Assembly: GCF_900000175.1 (NCBI RefSeq)
Contig: NZ_CWGJ01000025.1
Span: 126,396-190,395, forward strand
Reading direction: 5' to 3'
Source of the DNA: Estrella lausannensis
Lineage (GTDB): Bacteria > Chlamydiota > Chlamydiia > Chlamydiales > Criblamydiaceae
Length of the DNA: 64,000 bases
Position 1 is the first letter of the stretch. Each line of letters opens with the position of its first letter. The translations under genes were made by a program, and so were the position numbers. The notes beneath the pieces were generated by a model. The model ran no database searches. It was not told where the DNA came from and saw only the letters and a program-made list of their open reading frames with translations. Shown here in pieces: positions 36,521 through 44,992 of this stretch.

Positions 36521-37962
36521 ACACGAACCCTGCACTTCAAGACTATTTAAGCCTCTCTCCGATGGCCATATTGCTTTTATCTGGACTTGTCCTGATTGTG
36601 ATCGAGAGCCTGTCTCCTAAATTTTCCAGAAAAAGCGCTTTTCCTATCGCGTTTCTTTCAATCATCGCAGCGCTGATATCCTCTTACTTGGCACCCGAAC
36701 CCACCCACCCGTACATTAGCGCCTTTATTGTATCCGACTCCCCCGCGCAATTTTTCACCTCATTCTTTCTTGTTGTCGGTGCGGTGATCGCCCTGATTTC
36801 CGCCTCCTTTTTCAAACAGCGAACAGAGAGCCATGGGGAATACGCCTTTTTGCTCCTATCCTCATTAATCGGCCTTATCCTCATTGGAGCCTCAGCTGAT
36901 TTTCTCACCCTATTTTTGGGGCTGGAAATTCTATCCCTTGCGCTCTACGTCCTCGTTGCCTACATGAAGACCTGGAGCAAAACTCATGAGGCGGCGATTA
37001 AATTCTTTCTTTTAGGATCAATGGCGACAGCTTTCTTAATTTTCGGAGTGGCGCTCATCTACGGCGCGACAGGCACCACCCGGTTTGAGGGGCTGCTTGA
37101 GAAATACGGAGCACTGACCGATGCGCCATCGCGTGTTCTCTTTATTTCGGGATCCGCCTTGTTTGCTTTAGGACTTTTGTTCAAGGCCGCGGTTGTCCCT
37201 TTCCATTTCTGGGCTCCGGATGTTTATGCCGGAGCGGCAACGCCGGTTACCGCCTTTTTAGCGGTCGGATCCAAGGCAGGGGCGTTCGCTGGATTGGCCA
37301 GAGTCTTCTTAATCACGATACCGGGTTTTGATCCCGTTTTTAGTACGATGATCGCTCTTGCGGCCGCGATCACTCTTCTTTATGGCAACATATTGGCGAT
37401 CAGGCAGAGAGCATTCCGTCGCTTTTTTGCCTACTCAGGCATATCCCACTCCGGATTCATGCTGATTGCAATCGCCGCAGCGGGAGAGGGGGGAGCTTTT
37501 GAAGCTCTCGCCTTTTATCTTACCGTCTATTCGGTAGCAACCCTGGGCGTCTTTTCGCTTTTCACCGCCATGGACGCCGGCGATGGGGATATTCCTTTTG
37601 AGAGCGTGCAGGGACTGTTTAAAAGGAGCCCATGGATAGCGCTCGCTTTTGCCCTCTCTCTTCTTGTGCTGGCAGGGTTTCCTCCCTTTGTCGGGTTTTT
37701 CGCCAAATTTATACTGTTCAAGGTGGCCTATACGAAAGGGCTCATCTGGCTCATGGTGCTGGCGCTTATTCTGACAGTGATCTCTTCATACTACTATTTC
37801 CGGCTTGTCCTTCTACTTTTTAAAGGCGCTGTCGATCAGGTTAGAATCAGGCCAGAGTGCTCCCTTTCTTTCGCTTTTGCCTGTCTGGCGGGAGTGCTGC
37901 TCTTGATCTTAAGTTTATCGCCCGACAGGCTAACTACCCTGATCGGAGCGATCAAACCCTGA
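36517..37962 (+). CDS. nuoN: NADH-quinone oxidoreductase subunit N (antiporter-like)
   Basis: 481 residues. LGLEILSLALYVLVAYMK and LLFKAAVVPFHFWAPDVYAG carry the conserved Glu and Lys. It completes the operon; all 14 subunits are present and no pump residue that I checked is lost. Four bases after the stop a short palindromic element probably ends transcription. Confidence 0.97.
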   Translation: MNTNPALQDYLSLSPMAILLLSGLVLIVIESLSPKFSRKSAFPIAFLSIIAALISSYLAPEPTHPYISAFIVSDSPAQFFTSFFLVVGAVIALISASFFKQRTESHGEYAFLLLSSLIGLILIGASADFLTLFLGLEILSLALYVLVAYMKTWSKTHEAAIKFFLLGSMATAFLIFGVALIYGATGTTRFEGLLEKYGALTDAPSRVLFISGSALFALGLLFKAAVVPFHFWAPDVYAGAATPVTAFLAVGSKAGAFAGLARVFLITIPGFDPVFSTMIALAAAITLLYGNILAIRQRAFRRFFAYSGISHSGFMLIAIAAAGEGGAFEALAFYLTVYSVATLGVFSLFTAMDAGDGDIPFESVQGLFKRSPWIALAFALSLLVLAGFPPFVGFFAKFILFKVAYTKGLIWLMVLALILTVISSYYYFRLVLLLFKGAVDQVRIRPECSLSFAFACLAGVLLLILSLSPDRLTTLIGAIKP

Positions 37963-37965
37963 AGC

Positions 37966-38039
37966 ATACCGAAAGTGCCGCGAAATTTGGTCTTTGGCTC
38001 CTCATGCCAAAGACCAAATTTTGATTCGCTTTCGGTATA
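37966..38039. repeat. Short palindromic element, probable nuo terminator
   Basis: 74 bp, nearly perfect hairpin: ATACCGAAAGTGCCGCGAAA at the left and TTTTGATTCGCTTTCGGTAT at the right, with inner arms TTTGGTCTTTGG and CCAAAGACCAAA around CTCCTCATG. It consists of the outer arms only, with no CATATTTC centre. The position right after nuoN suits a terminator, though a T-tract is lacking. Confidence 0.85.
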
Positions 38040-38053
38040 ATCTGTGAGGGAAC

Positions 38054-38314
38054 ATGAATATTTTGGGTGCAGGGTTAAGACAGACTCTAAGGAGTGGATT
38101 GAAATATGCCTTCGATTCAATGCGGCAAAAAAATGCCGATCCTGCCTCTGCCGAGATGAGGGGGCGGATGATTGTTGAGCTCCGTGATCGGATTTTCCGG
38201 GTGGCGGTTCAAGAGAGCGTAGAGGGAAAAATCGATGAGATCAGGGATAGAAACTTGCGCTATGGTACCGATTATTTCCGCCCGGGCAAAGGGTCCCTGC
38301 AGCTCAAGAGTTGA
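38054..38314 (+). CDS. Small protein of unknown function
   Basis: 86 residues, starting at an ATG with GAGGG 5 bases upstream. The sequence is charged and helical with REMRG/RDRIFR-like stretches (MRGRMIVELRDRIFRVAV) and a polar C-terminus ending GSLQLKS. It has no signal peptide or membrane segment. The coding call rests on the start signal and reasonable composition; an opposite-strand frame (38117-38395) is less convincing. I do not recognise it. Confidence 0.45.
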   Translation: MNILGAGLRQTLRSGLKYAFDSMRQKNADPASAEMRGRMIVELRDRIFRVAVQESVEGKIDEIRDRNLRYGTDYFRPGKGSLQLKS

Positions 38315-38467
38315 TTGGTGAATTAAAATTTCAATTGAATCAATGGCCTGAGCCGGCATGGATCCCGATGGGGTGGGTTCACGGAAAGTTTTCATTTAGA
38401 TGGGTTTATGTAATCTTTTTGATGAAAATGCCCGGCTTTTGAGGTATACTTTTTTATTCAACCGGGA

Positions 38468-38597
38468 TTACACCAAAATTGTTTCAAAATTTGGTTTTTG
38501 GCAAAGAGAACGCTCTCCGAGATTGAAAGATTACAAAATCACCTACCCGAGGTTTTCTCAAAGCCAAAATCCCAATTTTTGAGATAATTTCGGTATG
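38468..38597. repeat. Dispersed palindromic element, shortened copy 5
   Basis: About 130 bp from AAAATTGTTTCAAAATTTGG to TTTGAGATAATTTCGGTATG. The outer arms are kept but the inner part after AAATCACCT is deleted, including the CATATTTC centre. It occupies most of the 311-bp gap 38315-38625 before the MFS gene; 38315-38467 shows nothing else. Confidence 0.75.
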
Positions 38598-38625
38598 TGG
38601 TAATCCTGTTGCAAAGACGTACCTT

Positions 38626-39867
38626 ATGATGAAAGATCTAGCAGATAGCGCCTATGTGACCCAACGCGCCTTTCTTTGGACCCGCGTTTTGGATACCCCT
38701 TTCTGGGCGCTGTTCAACATGCTGTTTATCATTTTGTACAAAGATCTGGGAGCCACGCCCTTTCAGCTCGCTGTCGTGATTGCACTAAAACCGCTCTCCT
38801 CCCTGTTCTCCATGTACTGGAGCCACGCCATTACCGAGAGGCGAGACAGGCTTTTATCCAATGTCATGGTGGGTGGGGTGCTAAGGCATCTGCCTTTCTT
38901 TTTTTTCCCCTGGATAGAAAACACCTGGCTTGTGATAGCAGCTTTCGGCTTTCACATGAGCCTGGCAAGAGGTGTGCAGCCGGCCTGGATGGAAATTCTC
39001 AAAATCAATATTCCGGGAATCACGCGCGATAAGGTCTTTGCCTGGGGCTCATCCATCGGCTATATCGGCGATGCCTTGGTGGCATCTTCGGTTGCCCTTG
39101 TGCTGGATGGCTATTTTCAAGCCTGGCGCTGGATTTTTCCCCTGGCGGCATTTATCTCCCTCTTTGCCCTCTATTTCCAGTCGAAAATCCCGATTCCGGA
39201 AGGGGGGAGAACAGCACCGCCATCCGAAGAAAAGGGAGCGCTGAAGCCGCTGACCGATCCATGGAAGAAGGCTTGGGGATTAATCAAAAGCCGGCCGGAT
39301 TTTATGCATTTTCAGATAGCGTTTATGCTGGCAGGCAGCGGTCTGATGATTTTGCAGCCTACATTGCCTATCTTTTTTGTGGATGTGCTAAATCTGTCCT
39401 ACACAGAGTTTGCGTTGGCGTTTACCGTTTGCAAAGGGATCGGCTTTGCCCTGGCATCCCCAATTTTGGCTCGTTTGATCGGGCGGATTGATATCTTTCT
39501 GTTCACCAGCCTGGTCACCTTCTCCCTGGCTATTTTTCCTCTTCTCCTGATGTTGGCCAACGGAGGAATTATCTGGCTATACCTCGGCTATATCGCCTAT
39601 GGAGTGATGCAGGCCGGCAGCAATTTAAGTTGGAACTTGTCGGGACCGATATTCTCCAGGGATGAAGACAGCTCGCTATTTACCAGTATCAATGTCGCGA
39701 CTGTGGGGATTCGGGGAATGATCGCTCCGGCTCTTGGGAGCGCGATTTTTCCGTTCATCGGCGCATTCGGGGTGATGGGTGTTAGCAGTGTCATCTGTAT
39801 GTCCGCGGCTTTCCATCTGATTAGCTGCAGCCGGCGTGAAAGAGAGGCCTCTTCTCTCGGTGCCTAG
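38626..39867 (+). CDS. Major facilitator superfamily transporter
   Basis: 413 residues, twelve predicted membrane helices in two halves with a central cytoplasmic loop (about 185-225, rich in Pro, Glu and Lys). The loop between helices 2 and 3 reads SHAITERRDRLLS, a variant of the MFS G-x-x-x-D-R-x-x-R motif. The substrate cannot be told from the sequence. ATG with no strong ribosome site; a second ATG follows directly. It ends at a perfect palindrome shared with the convergent neighbour. Confidence 0.85.
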   Translation: MMKDLADSAYVTQRAFLWTRVLDTPFWALFNMLFIILYKDLGATPFQLAVVIALKPLSSLFSMYWSHAITERRDRLLSNVMVGGVLRHLPFFFFPWIENTWLVIAAFGFHMSLARGVQPAWMEILKINIPGITRDKVFAWGSSIGYIGDALVASSVALVLDGYFQAWRWIFPLAAFISLFALYFQSKIPIPEGGRTAPPSEEKGALKPLTDPWKKAWGLIKSRPDFMHFQIAFMLAGSGLMILQPTLPIFFVDVLNLSYTEFALAFTVCKGIGFALASPILARLIGRIDIFLFTSLVTFSLAIFPLLLMLANGGIIWLYLGYIAYGVMQAGSNLSWNLSGPIFSRDEDSSLFTSINVATVGIRGMIAPALGSAIFPFIGAFGVMGVSSVICMSAAFHLISCSRREREASSLGA

Positions 39868-39880
39868 GGCGCGCCCTAGG
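39863..39880. terminator. Perfect 18-bp palindrome holding both convergent stop codons
   Basis: CCTAGGGCGCGCCCTAGG is identical on both strands. Its left TAG (39865-39867) ends the MFS gene, and on the other strand its TAG (39878-39876) ends the 581-residue gene. The GC-rich hairpin could act as a bidirectional terminator, although neither side has a T-run. Confidence 0.6.
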
Positions 39881-41621
39881 ATTGTAGATGAGAGGTGGCC
39901 TCTCCTTTTCTTGAGAGGTAATACGTCTCCATCTCTTGAATCAGTTTGGCGAGGGGCGGGGTGCCGTTGATGCCTCTTTCGAAAAGGTCGATGGCTTCTT
40001 TTAAATTATTCTCAAGGCAGTGTGCCGCCTCTTGTTTCGACTTCAGGGGGTTGTTGATCTCTTGGTAGAATTGATCGAATTGGTTGAAGAGGGCAGCCTG
40101 GATGATGCGGTCTCCCTCCGACAGGAGCTGAGGGTCAAAACCGGCGACTTCTGAAAGTTCCTGAAGAAACAGGGACAGAATCGACTCTTCGAAAAGCGCT
40201 GCGAGATAGAGGATATACGCTCTTTTCTCGGAGGAAGAGGATTCCTCGTTAAGCTTCTCGATCCCCTTATAAAATCCCTCTCGATAGGCTTTGGTCAAAG
40301 CTTCTTTCCTTTCCCTGCTATCGGCAACCGAGAAAAGAGAGATGTGCTTTTCATAGAGGCGTTTTTTCTGCTCTTTAATGAAAAGATCGTTGAACCTTTC
40401 GTAGGCAGAAGCGATTTCGGAGAATGGGTCTTTAGATCTTCCCACAGAAGAAAAAAACAGGCCAGGCGCCTCATTCACATAGGACGACGGATCCGTCCTG
40501 ATTTTACGGAAGGCTGTCGCAAGCAACAGGTGGAGTTCTATATAGTCGTCTTTGCCTTCGTTGAAAGCGTTGATTTTCAGGCAGAGATTCTCTTTGGCTG
40601 CCTCGTTCAGCCTGCCTTTGGGCAGGAGGGCAACGGCGGCCTCCTCCATCTTTTTGTGGATGCGATAAAAATCAGGAATAGCCTCAGGTCGTAAGGGGCA
40701 GGCAGGAAAGAGGGAGTCGGAAAACGCAAAGCCGGCAAGCTGGAGCGGATGAGGGAAGCCTGTCTGATGCGATTTTGCCTGCAGCCTGAACGTTTCAATG
40801 AGCGGAATGCTCCTTTTTACCTTTCCTCCAAGACGCTTGAACTGGCCTGTGAGCTCGATCTCTTCTCCGGGCAGTGTGGAGATGAATTGACGGAAGGAGA
40901 TAATTCCTTCTGAAGGACCCTCTCCTGCGACTTCTTCAGAGGCTCCTTCGATCATTTTGACGGAGAGGTTATGCTGCTTCAAGAGCATGATCGCTTTCAT
41001 CCTGAACATGTCCCTTTCCGATTTGGTCGGGCTGGAGGCGGAATGAGGCTCTTCGGCAATAGGGGTCAAAACACTTTTGGTGAAAAGGGTGGCAGGGGAT
41101 GATTCTTTGTCTTCTTTGGTCTGAAAGCTTGTCTGAACAGGAATTATGATCTTGGAATCGAGCGGACGCTTCTTTTCCATTCCCAGGGTTTTGAAGATGA
41201 AGCCCGTCGCTTTTTCGGCAAAGTTCATGTGCCGTCGTCTTTCGACAATTTTATTGTGCTTTTGAATTGTCTCCAGGGCGAAGGCAGCTAAGTTTTTTTC
41301 CCTGGGAGTGCCCTCTTTGAATTTTTCGATCAGCGGGTAGTAGCGTTTGATTGTTTCGACAGCTTCCAAAAGGATATTCGAGCCGCTGAAAAAATCCCTT
41401 ACACACACATCGAAGGGCTTTCCTTTGAAAAAACTGACGACGGCATCCTTGACTTCCCTGATAGCCATCGAGCTGCCTTGAAACGCGTTTTTATCTTGCG
41501 GACTTTCTTTTGATAGGGAGGACAGGGCTAAGAGGGCCGATTCGAGCACTTGAGCCGGATCAGAGACAGGAGAGTCTTTAGGTCGGTCTTTTAGAATGCT
41601 TTGCTCGTTTTTTTCTTTCAT
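39876..41621 (-). CDS. Unknown 581-residue soluble protein
   Basis: Predicted soluble, helical and charged. The N-terminal 30 residues are polar and rich in Lys, Asp, Ser and Pro (KEKNEQSILKDRPKDSPVSD), compatible with a type III secretion signal, which cannot be confirmed by eye. A disordered linker (about 160-205) separates two helical parts. No signal peptide, membrane helix or catalytic motif is visible. The middle (about 230-260) reads GIISFRQFISTLPGEEIELTG. It is monocistronic, 219 bases from the Rsm22-like gene. I do not recognise it; a lineage-restricted chlamydial protein or effector is possible. Confidence 0.75.
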   Translation of the reverse strand: MKEKNEQSILKDRPKDSPVSDPAQVLESALLALSSLSKESPQDKNAFQGSSMAIREVKDAVVSFFKGKPFDVCVRDFFSGSNILLEAVETIKRYYPLIEKFKEGTPREKNLAAFALETIQKHNKIVERRRHMNFAEKATGFIFKTLGMEKKRPLDSKIIIPVQTSFQTKEDKESSPATLFTKSVLTPIAEEPHSASSPTKSERDMFRMKAIMLLKQHNLSVKMIEGASEEVAGEGPSEGIISFRQFISTLPGEEIELTGQFKRLGGKVKRSIPLIETFRLQAKSHQTGFPHPLQLAGFAFSDSLFPACPLRPEAIPDFYRIHKKMEEAAVALLPKGRLNEAAKENLCLKINAFNEGKDDYIELHLLLATAFRKIRTDPSSYVNEAPGLFFSSVGRSKDPFSEIASAYERFNDLFIKEQKKRLYEKHISLFSVADSRERKEALTKAYREGFYKGIEKLNEESSSSEKRAYILYLAALFEESILSLFLQELSEVAGFDPQLLSEGDRIIQAALFNQFDQFYQEINNPLKSKQEAAHCLENNLKEAIDLFERGINGTPPLAKLIQEMETYYLSRKGEATSHLQS

Positions 41622-41652
41622 CGTCCCGCTTAACCGTTAGGGTGTGCCTGCG

Positions 41653-41813
41653 ATATGCCGAAATTGTCTCAAAATTTGGTTTTTGGCAAAGAGAAAGCAC
41701 CTCAAGATTGGAAGATTACAAGTCGCTCATATTTCTATCAGGTGACTTGCAATCTTTCAATCCCGAGCTTTTCTTAAAAGCCTCATGCCAAATTTCAAGG
41801 TGCTTTCGATAAA
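41653..41813. repeat. Dispersed palindromic element, full-length copy 6
   Basis: 161 bp from ATATGCCGAAATTGTCTCA to AAGGTGCTTTCGATA. The inner arms GATTGGAAGATTACAAGTC and GACTTGCAATCTTTCAATC surround a shortened centre. The right end overlaps to within 27 bp of the 3' end of the Rsm22-like gene. It separates two minus-strand genes, so it would be transcribed with the upstream one or terminate it. Confidence 0.85.
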
Positions 41814-41839
41814 GGAAATGGTAGACGGAGTCTTACTTC

Positions 41840-43003
41840 TTAGGAGTGCTCTTCCCCTTCTTGCGCTAGGAGCGGTTTGGAGAGGGGGGCCGCTACTCTC
41901 AGCTTACTCATTTCGTTCAGCACAAAAGTGTTTCCCTCGACTTGCGCGCCCTGAATTTCAATGGCTTCGCCTCTTTTGATGAACTCAAAAGCCCGGGTCT
42001 CTTTAGTTGCTGTTTCCAGTGAGGAAGTAAGCTTCTTTCTTCCCCCTTTGCCGCAAAGATAGTAAGTTTTTTTACCTCTTTCCTCAAAAGGAGGGCTGAT
42101 AATACGGTAGAGGTCTTTTTGTATATCGGGAAGAGAAGCCTCTTTGCTTCTCACTATCAGGTAGGACATCTTAAGGGAATTCATGTTGATGCGGCCTGAG
42201 CGCTGCGCTTCTTGGATCAGATAAGGTTTTTGCAGCTCTCTTTGGGCAAAACAGATGTTTTTATTGGCAAGGGCCGGGCATCTTCCCTGATAGATACAGG
42301 GCGCCTGGATGCTGTAGCCGCCTTCGACGATCTGGTCCCTTAACTCTAAGATCTTTTTGTTTTTCTTCTCCGTCGATCCATCCACAATCAACAGGTAGCC
42401 CTCAGGTGTTAAGGAGTTGAGCAGATCAAGGACGAGCTCCTTTCTTTTTTCGCTGTGGGCAAGGGAGTCTGACGGATAGAGGTCAAGCAAAGTGTAGCTG
42501 AGGGTAATGAGGTCGTAGCGCTTGGATCCTGTCTTGAAACGCGCAAGCTCATTGCGGATCTGGAGGGGATAGCCATAGCGGCCTGCTGCTTCTGCAGTCA
42601 GATTCAAAGCTCCCTCATTCGAACCGATGGAAGTGACGTCCAAATAGCCGTGCTTCAAGGCTGCAAAAGCGAAAGGGGATGGGCCGACGCTTAAGTCCAG
42701 CGCCGAGTATCCTGTCTTTGGGAGTTCTCCGAGCAGGTGCATCGCTTCAAGATAACGGAGCGGCCAGAAGTAGAGGAAATAGGCGCCCAAAAGGTCTCTG
42801 CTTTGCAGCGCTTGGCTTAAGGAGCCCTCCTGTTCTTTGCTCTCTGCTTCGTAAAGCGATTTTACATTGGCTACGAAGGAGCGGAATTCTCGTGTTTGCA
42901 GCTCGTCAGGAGGGCCGGAGAGCTTAAACATTTTTCTCCAGATGCCAATCAAGAGGGGCATTATCTCTTCGATGTCGGTTTCAATCCGTTTTCTCTTTGC
43001 CAT
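41840..43003 (-). CDS. Rsm22-like class I methyltransferase
   Basis: 387 residues. A SAM-dependent methyltransferase core is indicated by ALDLSVGPSPFAFAALKHG, YDLITLSYTLLDLYP and LTPEGYLLIVDGST. It is followed by the cysteine pattern of the Rsm22 (mitochondrial small ribosomal subunit) family: APCIYQGRCPALANKNICFA. Rsm22-type proteins act in small-subunit rRNA modification or assembly and may bind an Fe-S cluster. The C-terminus (about 300-387) is variable. Its ATG shares TAATG with the stop of the pseudouridine synthase gene, so both are co-translated, consistent with two rRNA-modifying functions in one unit. Confidence 0.8.
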   Translation of the reverse strand: MAKRKRIETDIEEIMPLLIGIWRKMFKLSGPPDELQTREFRSFVANVKSLYEAESKEQEGSLSQALQSRDLLGAYFLYFWPLRYLEAMHLLGELPKTGYSALDLSVGPSPFAFAALKHGYLDVTSIGSNEGALNLTAEAAGRYGYPLQIRNELARFKTGSKRYDLITLSYTLLDLYPSDSLAHSEKRKELVLDLLNSLTPEGYLLIVDGSTEKKNKKILELRDQIVEGGYSIQAPCIYQGRCPALANKNICFAQRELQKPYLIQEAQRSGRINMNSLKMSYLIVRSKEASLPDIQKDLYRIISPPFEERGKKTYYLCGKGGRKKLTSSLETATKETRAFEFIKRGEAIEIQGAQVEGNTFVLNEMSKLRVAAPLSKPLLAQEGEEHS

Positions 43004-43731
43004 TATTCCTGCCCTTTCAGCCTTTGCTGTTTCGTCCCAAACAGGCTGTTTTTTTCGCTTTCGGTCAAATTTCTGTAAACGCCTTCAGATAGGGTACCGA
43101 GGTGCAGTCCGCCGATACGGATCCGCTTTAGGTCAAATAGGTCGAGGCCTGCGTGGGCTACCATCTCCCTGACTTCGCGCTTCTTTCCTTCCATTACCGT
43201 GATCTTCAAAGTCCCTTTGCGAACTTTGGTGACTCGAACCGGCTTCAGAAGGACGCCTTCCATTTCGATGCCCTCCATCAGTGTCTTCAGGTGAACGTCG
43301 GTGATCTCCTGCCAAACCTTGGCCAGGTACTCCTTTTGAATTCCGAAGGAGGGGTGCATGACGCGGTTGGCAAAATCACCATCATTGGTCACCAGAATCA
43401 GACCGGTAGTCTCCTTATCAAGCCTTCCGACCGTGAACAGGCGCTCTCTGACGTCCTTGAAAAGGGTTAGGACGCTGTTCTGGCCGTTGGCAGGTTTTGC
43501 GCTGCAGACATAGCCTTTCGGTTTGTTGAGGAGGAAATAGTACTGTGTCTTTTTAACCCTGACACTCCGCCCGTTGACCGCGATCCTGTCGGTTTCGCTA
43601 ACCCGAATGCCGGGGTTGTCCGCTACTTTTCCGTTGACCGTGACCCTGCCGGCGAAGATGAGTTCATCGCATTTTCTACGGGAGGCAACGCCGCTTTTGG
43701 CGAGCGCTAAATTTAAACGTAATGTGTCCAT
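43003..43731 (-). CDS. RsuA/RluB/RluF-family pseudouridine synthase
   Basis: 242 residues from ATG 43731; the frame is open to 43812 through AT-rich sequence that looks non-coding. An N-terminal S4 RNA-binding domain (LRLNLALAKSGVASRRKCDE) is followed by the catalytic domain with GRLDKETTGLILVTNDG, whose first Asp is the catalytic one, and EGKKREVREM. The size and the S4 domain suit RluB/RsuA types that modify 23S or 16S rRNA; which one cannot be decided. It is upstream of gpmA in the opposite direction, as in Chlamydia (from memory, CT722/CT723). Confidence 0.92.
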   Translation of the reverse strand: MDTLRLNLALAKSGVASRRKCDELIFAGRVTVNGKVADNPGIRVSETDRIAVNGRSVRVKKTQYYFLLNKPKGYVCSAKPANGQNSVLTLFKDVRERLFTVGRLDKETTGLILVTNDGDFANRVMHPSFGIQKEYLAKVWQEITDVHLKTLMEGIEMEGVLLKPVRVTKVRKGTLKITVMEGKKREVREMVAHAGLDLFDLKRIRIGGLHLGTLSEGVYRNLTESEKNSLFGTKQQRLKGQE

Positions 43732-44302
43732 GAAATGAAATTTGTTATAATTTGTAATTTTAGAAAAAAATATTTTATTCGATTGAGTGTTAATATTCAA
43801 TCGCAAAATCATGCTGGTTTTCCCTGTTCCCGGAGTGGGTGGTGAAGTTGCCTCACGGCATTCAAAATTTCTACTCGACAGAAGACTGAATTTGGGGGTG
43901 CGTCGCTAGGCCGGGCATGTGCTAAATCCCCAATTTCGAGACACTCTTGGTCCAAGCGGCAAAGCCCACGAGACGGCTCGATGAACGCGTGCCGAAATCA
44001 ACGGTTGCCTTACAGATCAGGTCATTTTTTCAACCGATTTTCAGCTTGTCTCGGTTTAAAAAAGAGGTTATCGTAAGGGGGCGACAAGTAAGAGAGCGTG
44101 TACTGAAAGCTCATTTTAGTTTAGCGTTGGGGCTTTGTGGACAGTTTTTTAGATTAGGGGATTGTAAGTCACCTAATATTAGGTAGATGAATCGATCGGC
44201 AGTCGTTTTGTTCGTTCGCTAAAACTAAATTTTTGCAAGCCTTCGGCAAGCAAGTCATACGAGTTCAGGTTGTGGAAAGTCTCTTAAATCAGGGGGTGTT
44301 GA
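43732..44302. other. 571-bp gene-free stretch with decayed repeat pieces
   Basis: 43732-43815 is AT-rich and should contain the promoter of the pseudouridine synthase gene. Near 43887-43952 worn element arms are seen (GAATTTGGGG, then CCCCAATTTCGAGACACTC). Near 44150-44185 the element core ATTGTAAGTCACCTAATATT remains without its outer arms. The frame at 43947-44186 reads through this remnant and is not credible as a gene. The last 60 bases should contain the gpmA promoter; I cannot choose one. Confidence 0.5.
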
Positions 44303-44992
44303 ATGGCGCTATTAATCATGCTGCGTCATGGAGAGTCGGAGTGGAACCGGCAGAATCAGTTTACCGGCTGGGTTGATGTTCCCCTTTCATCCAAAGGAGT
44401 TGAAGAGGCCCTTAAGGCAGGAGAGCTGATCAAGGATATCCCGATTGATGTGATCTTCACTTCGACCCTGATCAGGGCGCAGATGACTCTGGCACTCGCT
44501 ATGCTCAAGCATGTTGGCAAAAAGGTTCCTGTTTTCCTCCATGAAGGCGAGGGCGATTTGGAAAAGTGGGGGAAAATCTACTCGCCGCAAGCTGAAAGCC
44601 ACACAATTCCGGTATACAAAAGCTGGCGTCTCAACGAGAGAATGTATGGCGAGCTGCAGGGTCTCAATAAGGCCGAGACGGCGGAGAAATTTGGAAAAGA
44701 CCAGGTCAAAATCTGGAGGCGCAGCTACGCTACTCCTCCCCCATCGGGAGAGAGCCTGGAGATGACAGCGGCGAGAACCATTCCCTACTTTGAAGAGACG
44801 ATAGTCCCTTTTCTGAGACAGGGGAAGAACGTATTTGTCTCAGCTCACGGCAATTCGCTGCGCTCCATCATCATGGATCTGGAGGGCTTAAGCCAAGAAG
44901 AGGTTGTCAGCTTAGAGCTCGCCACCGGATCGCCGCTTCTCTATGAATACAACGAAGGCGTTTTTACCAAAAAAGAGTTGCAAAATGGGTGA
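44303..44992 (+). CDS. gpmA: 2,3-bisphosphoglycerate-dependent phosphoglycerate mutase
   Basis: 229 residues. The catalytic RHGESEWN (with the phosphorylated His at residue 9), FTGWVDVPLS and the second active-site His in SAHGNSLRSI are present, with ERMYGELQGLNKAE in between. It interconverts 3- and 2-phosphoglycerate in glycolysis. AGGGGG lies 5 bases before the ATG. It overlaps the NifS-like gene by 8 bases, the same order as chlamydial pgm-nifS-nifU (from memory, CT722-CT720). Confidence 0.95.
   Translation: MALLIMLRHGESEWNRQNQFTGWVDVPLSSKGVEEALKAGELIKDIPIDVIFTSTLIRAQMTLALAMLKHVGKKVPVFLHEGEGDLEKWGKIYSPQAESHTIPVYKSWRLNERMYGELQGLNKAETAEKFGKDQVKIWRRSYATPPPSGESLEMTAARTIPYFEETIVPFLRQGKNVFVSAHGNSLRSIIMDLEGLSQEEVVSLELATGSPLLYEYNEGVFTKKELQNG

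Noticed and set aside
38117-38395. 92-codon minus-strand frame opposite the small ORF
   Set aside because: Composition is less convincing and no ribosome site is seen; it is the antisense of the 38054-38314 frame.
43947-44186. 79-codon plus-strand frame
   Set aside because: It reads through decayed repeat sequence (its C-terminus translates the GTAAGTCACCTAATATT core) and lacks a ribosome site.
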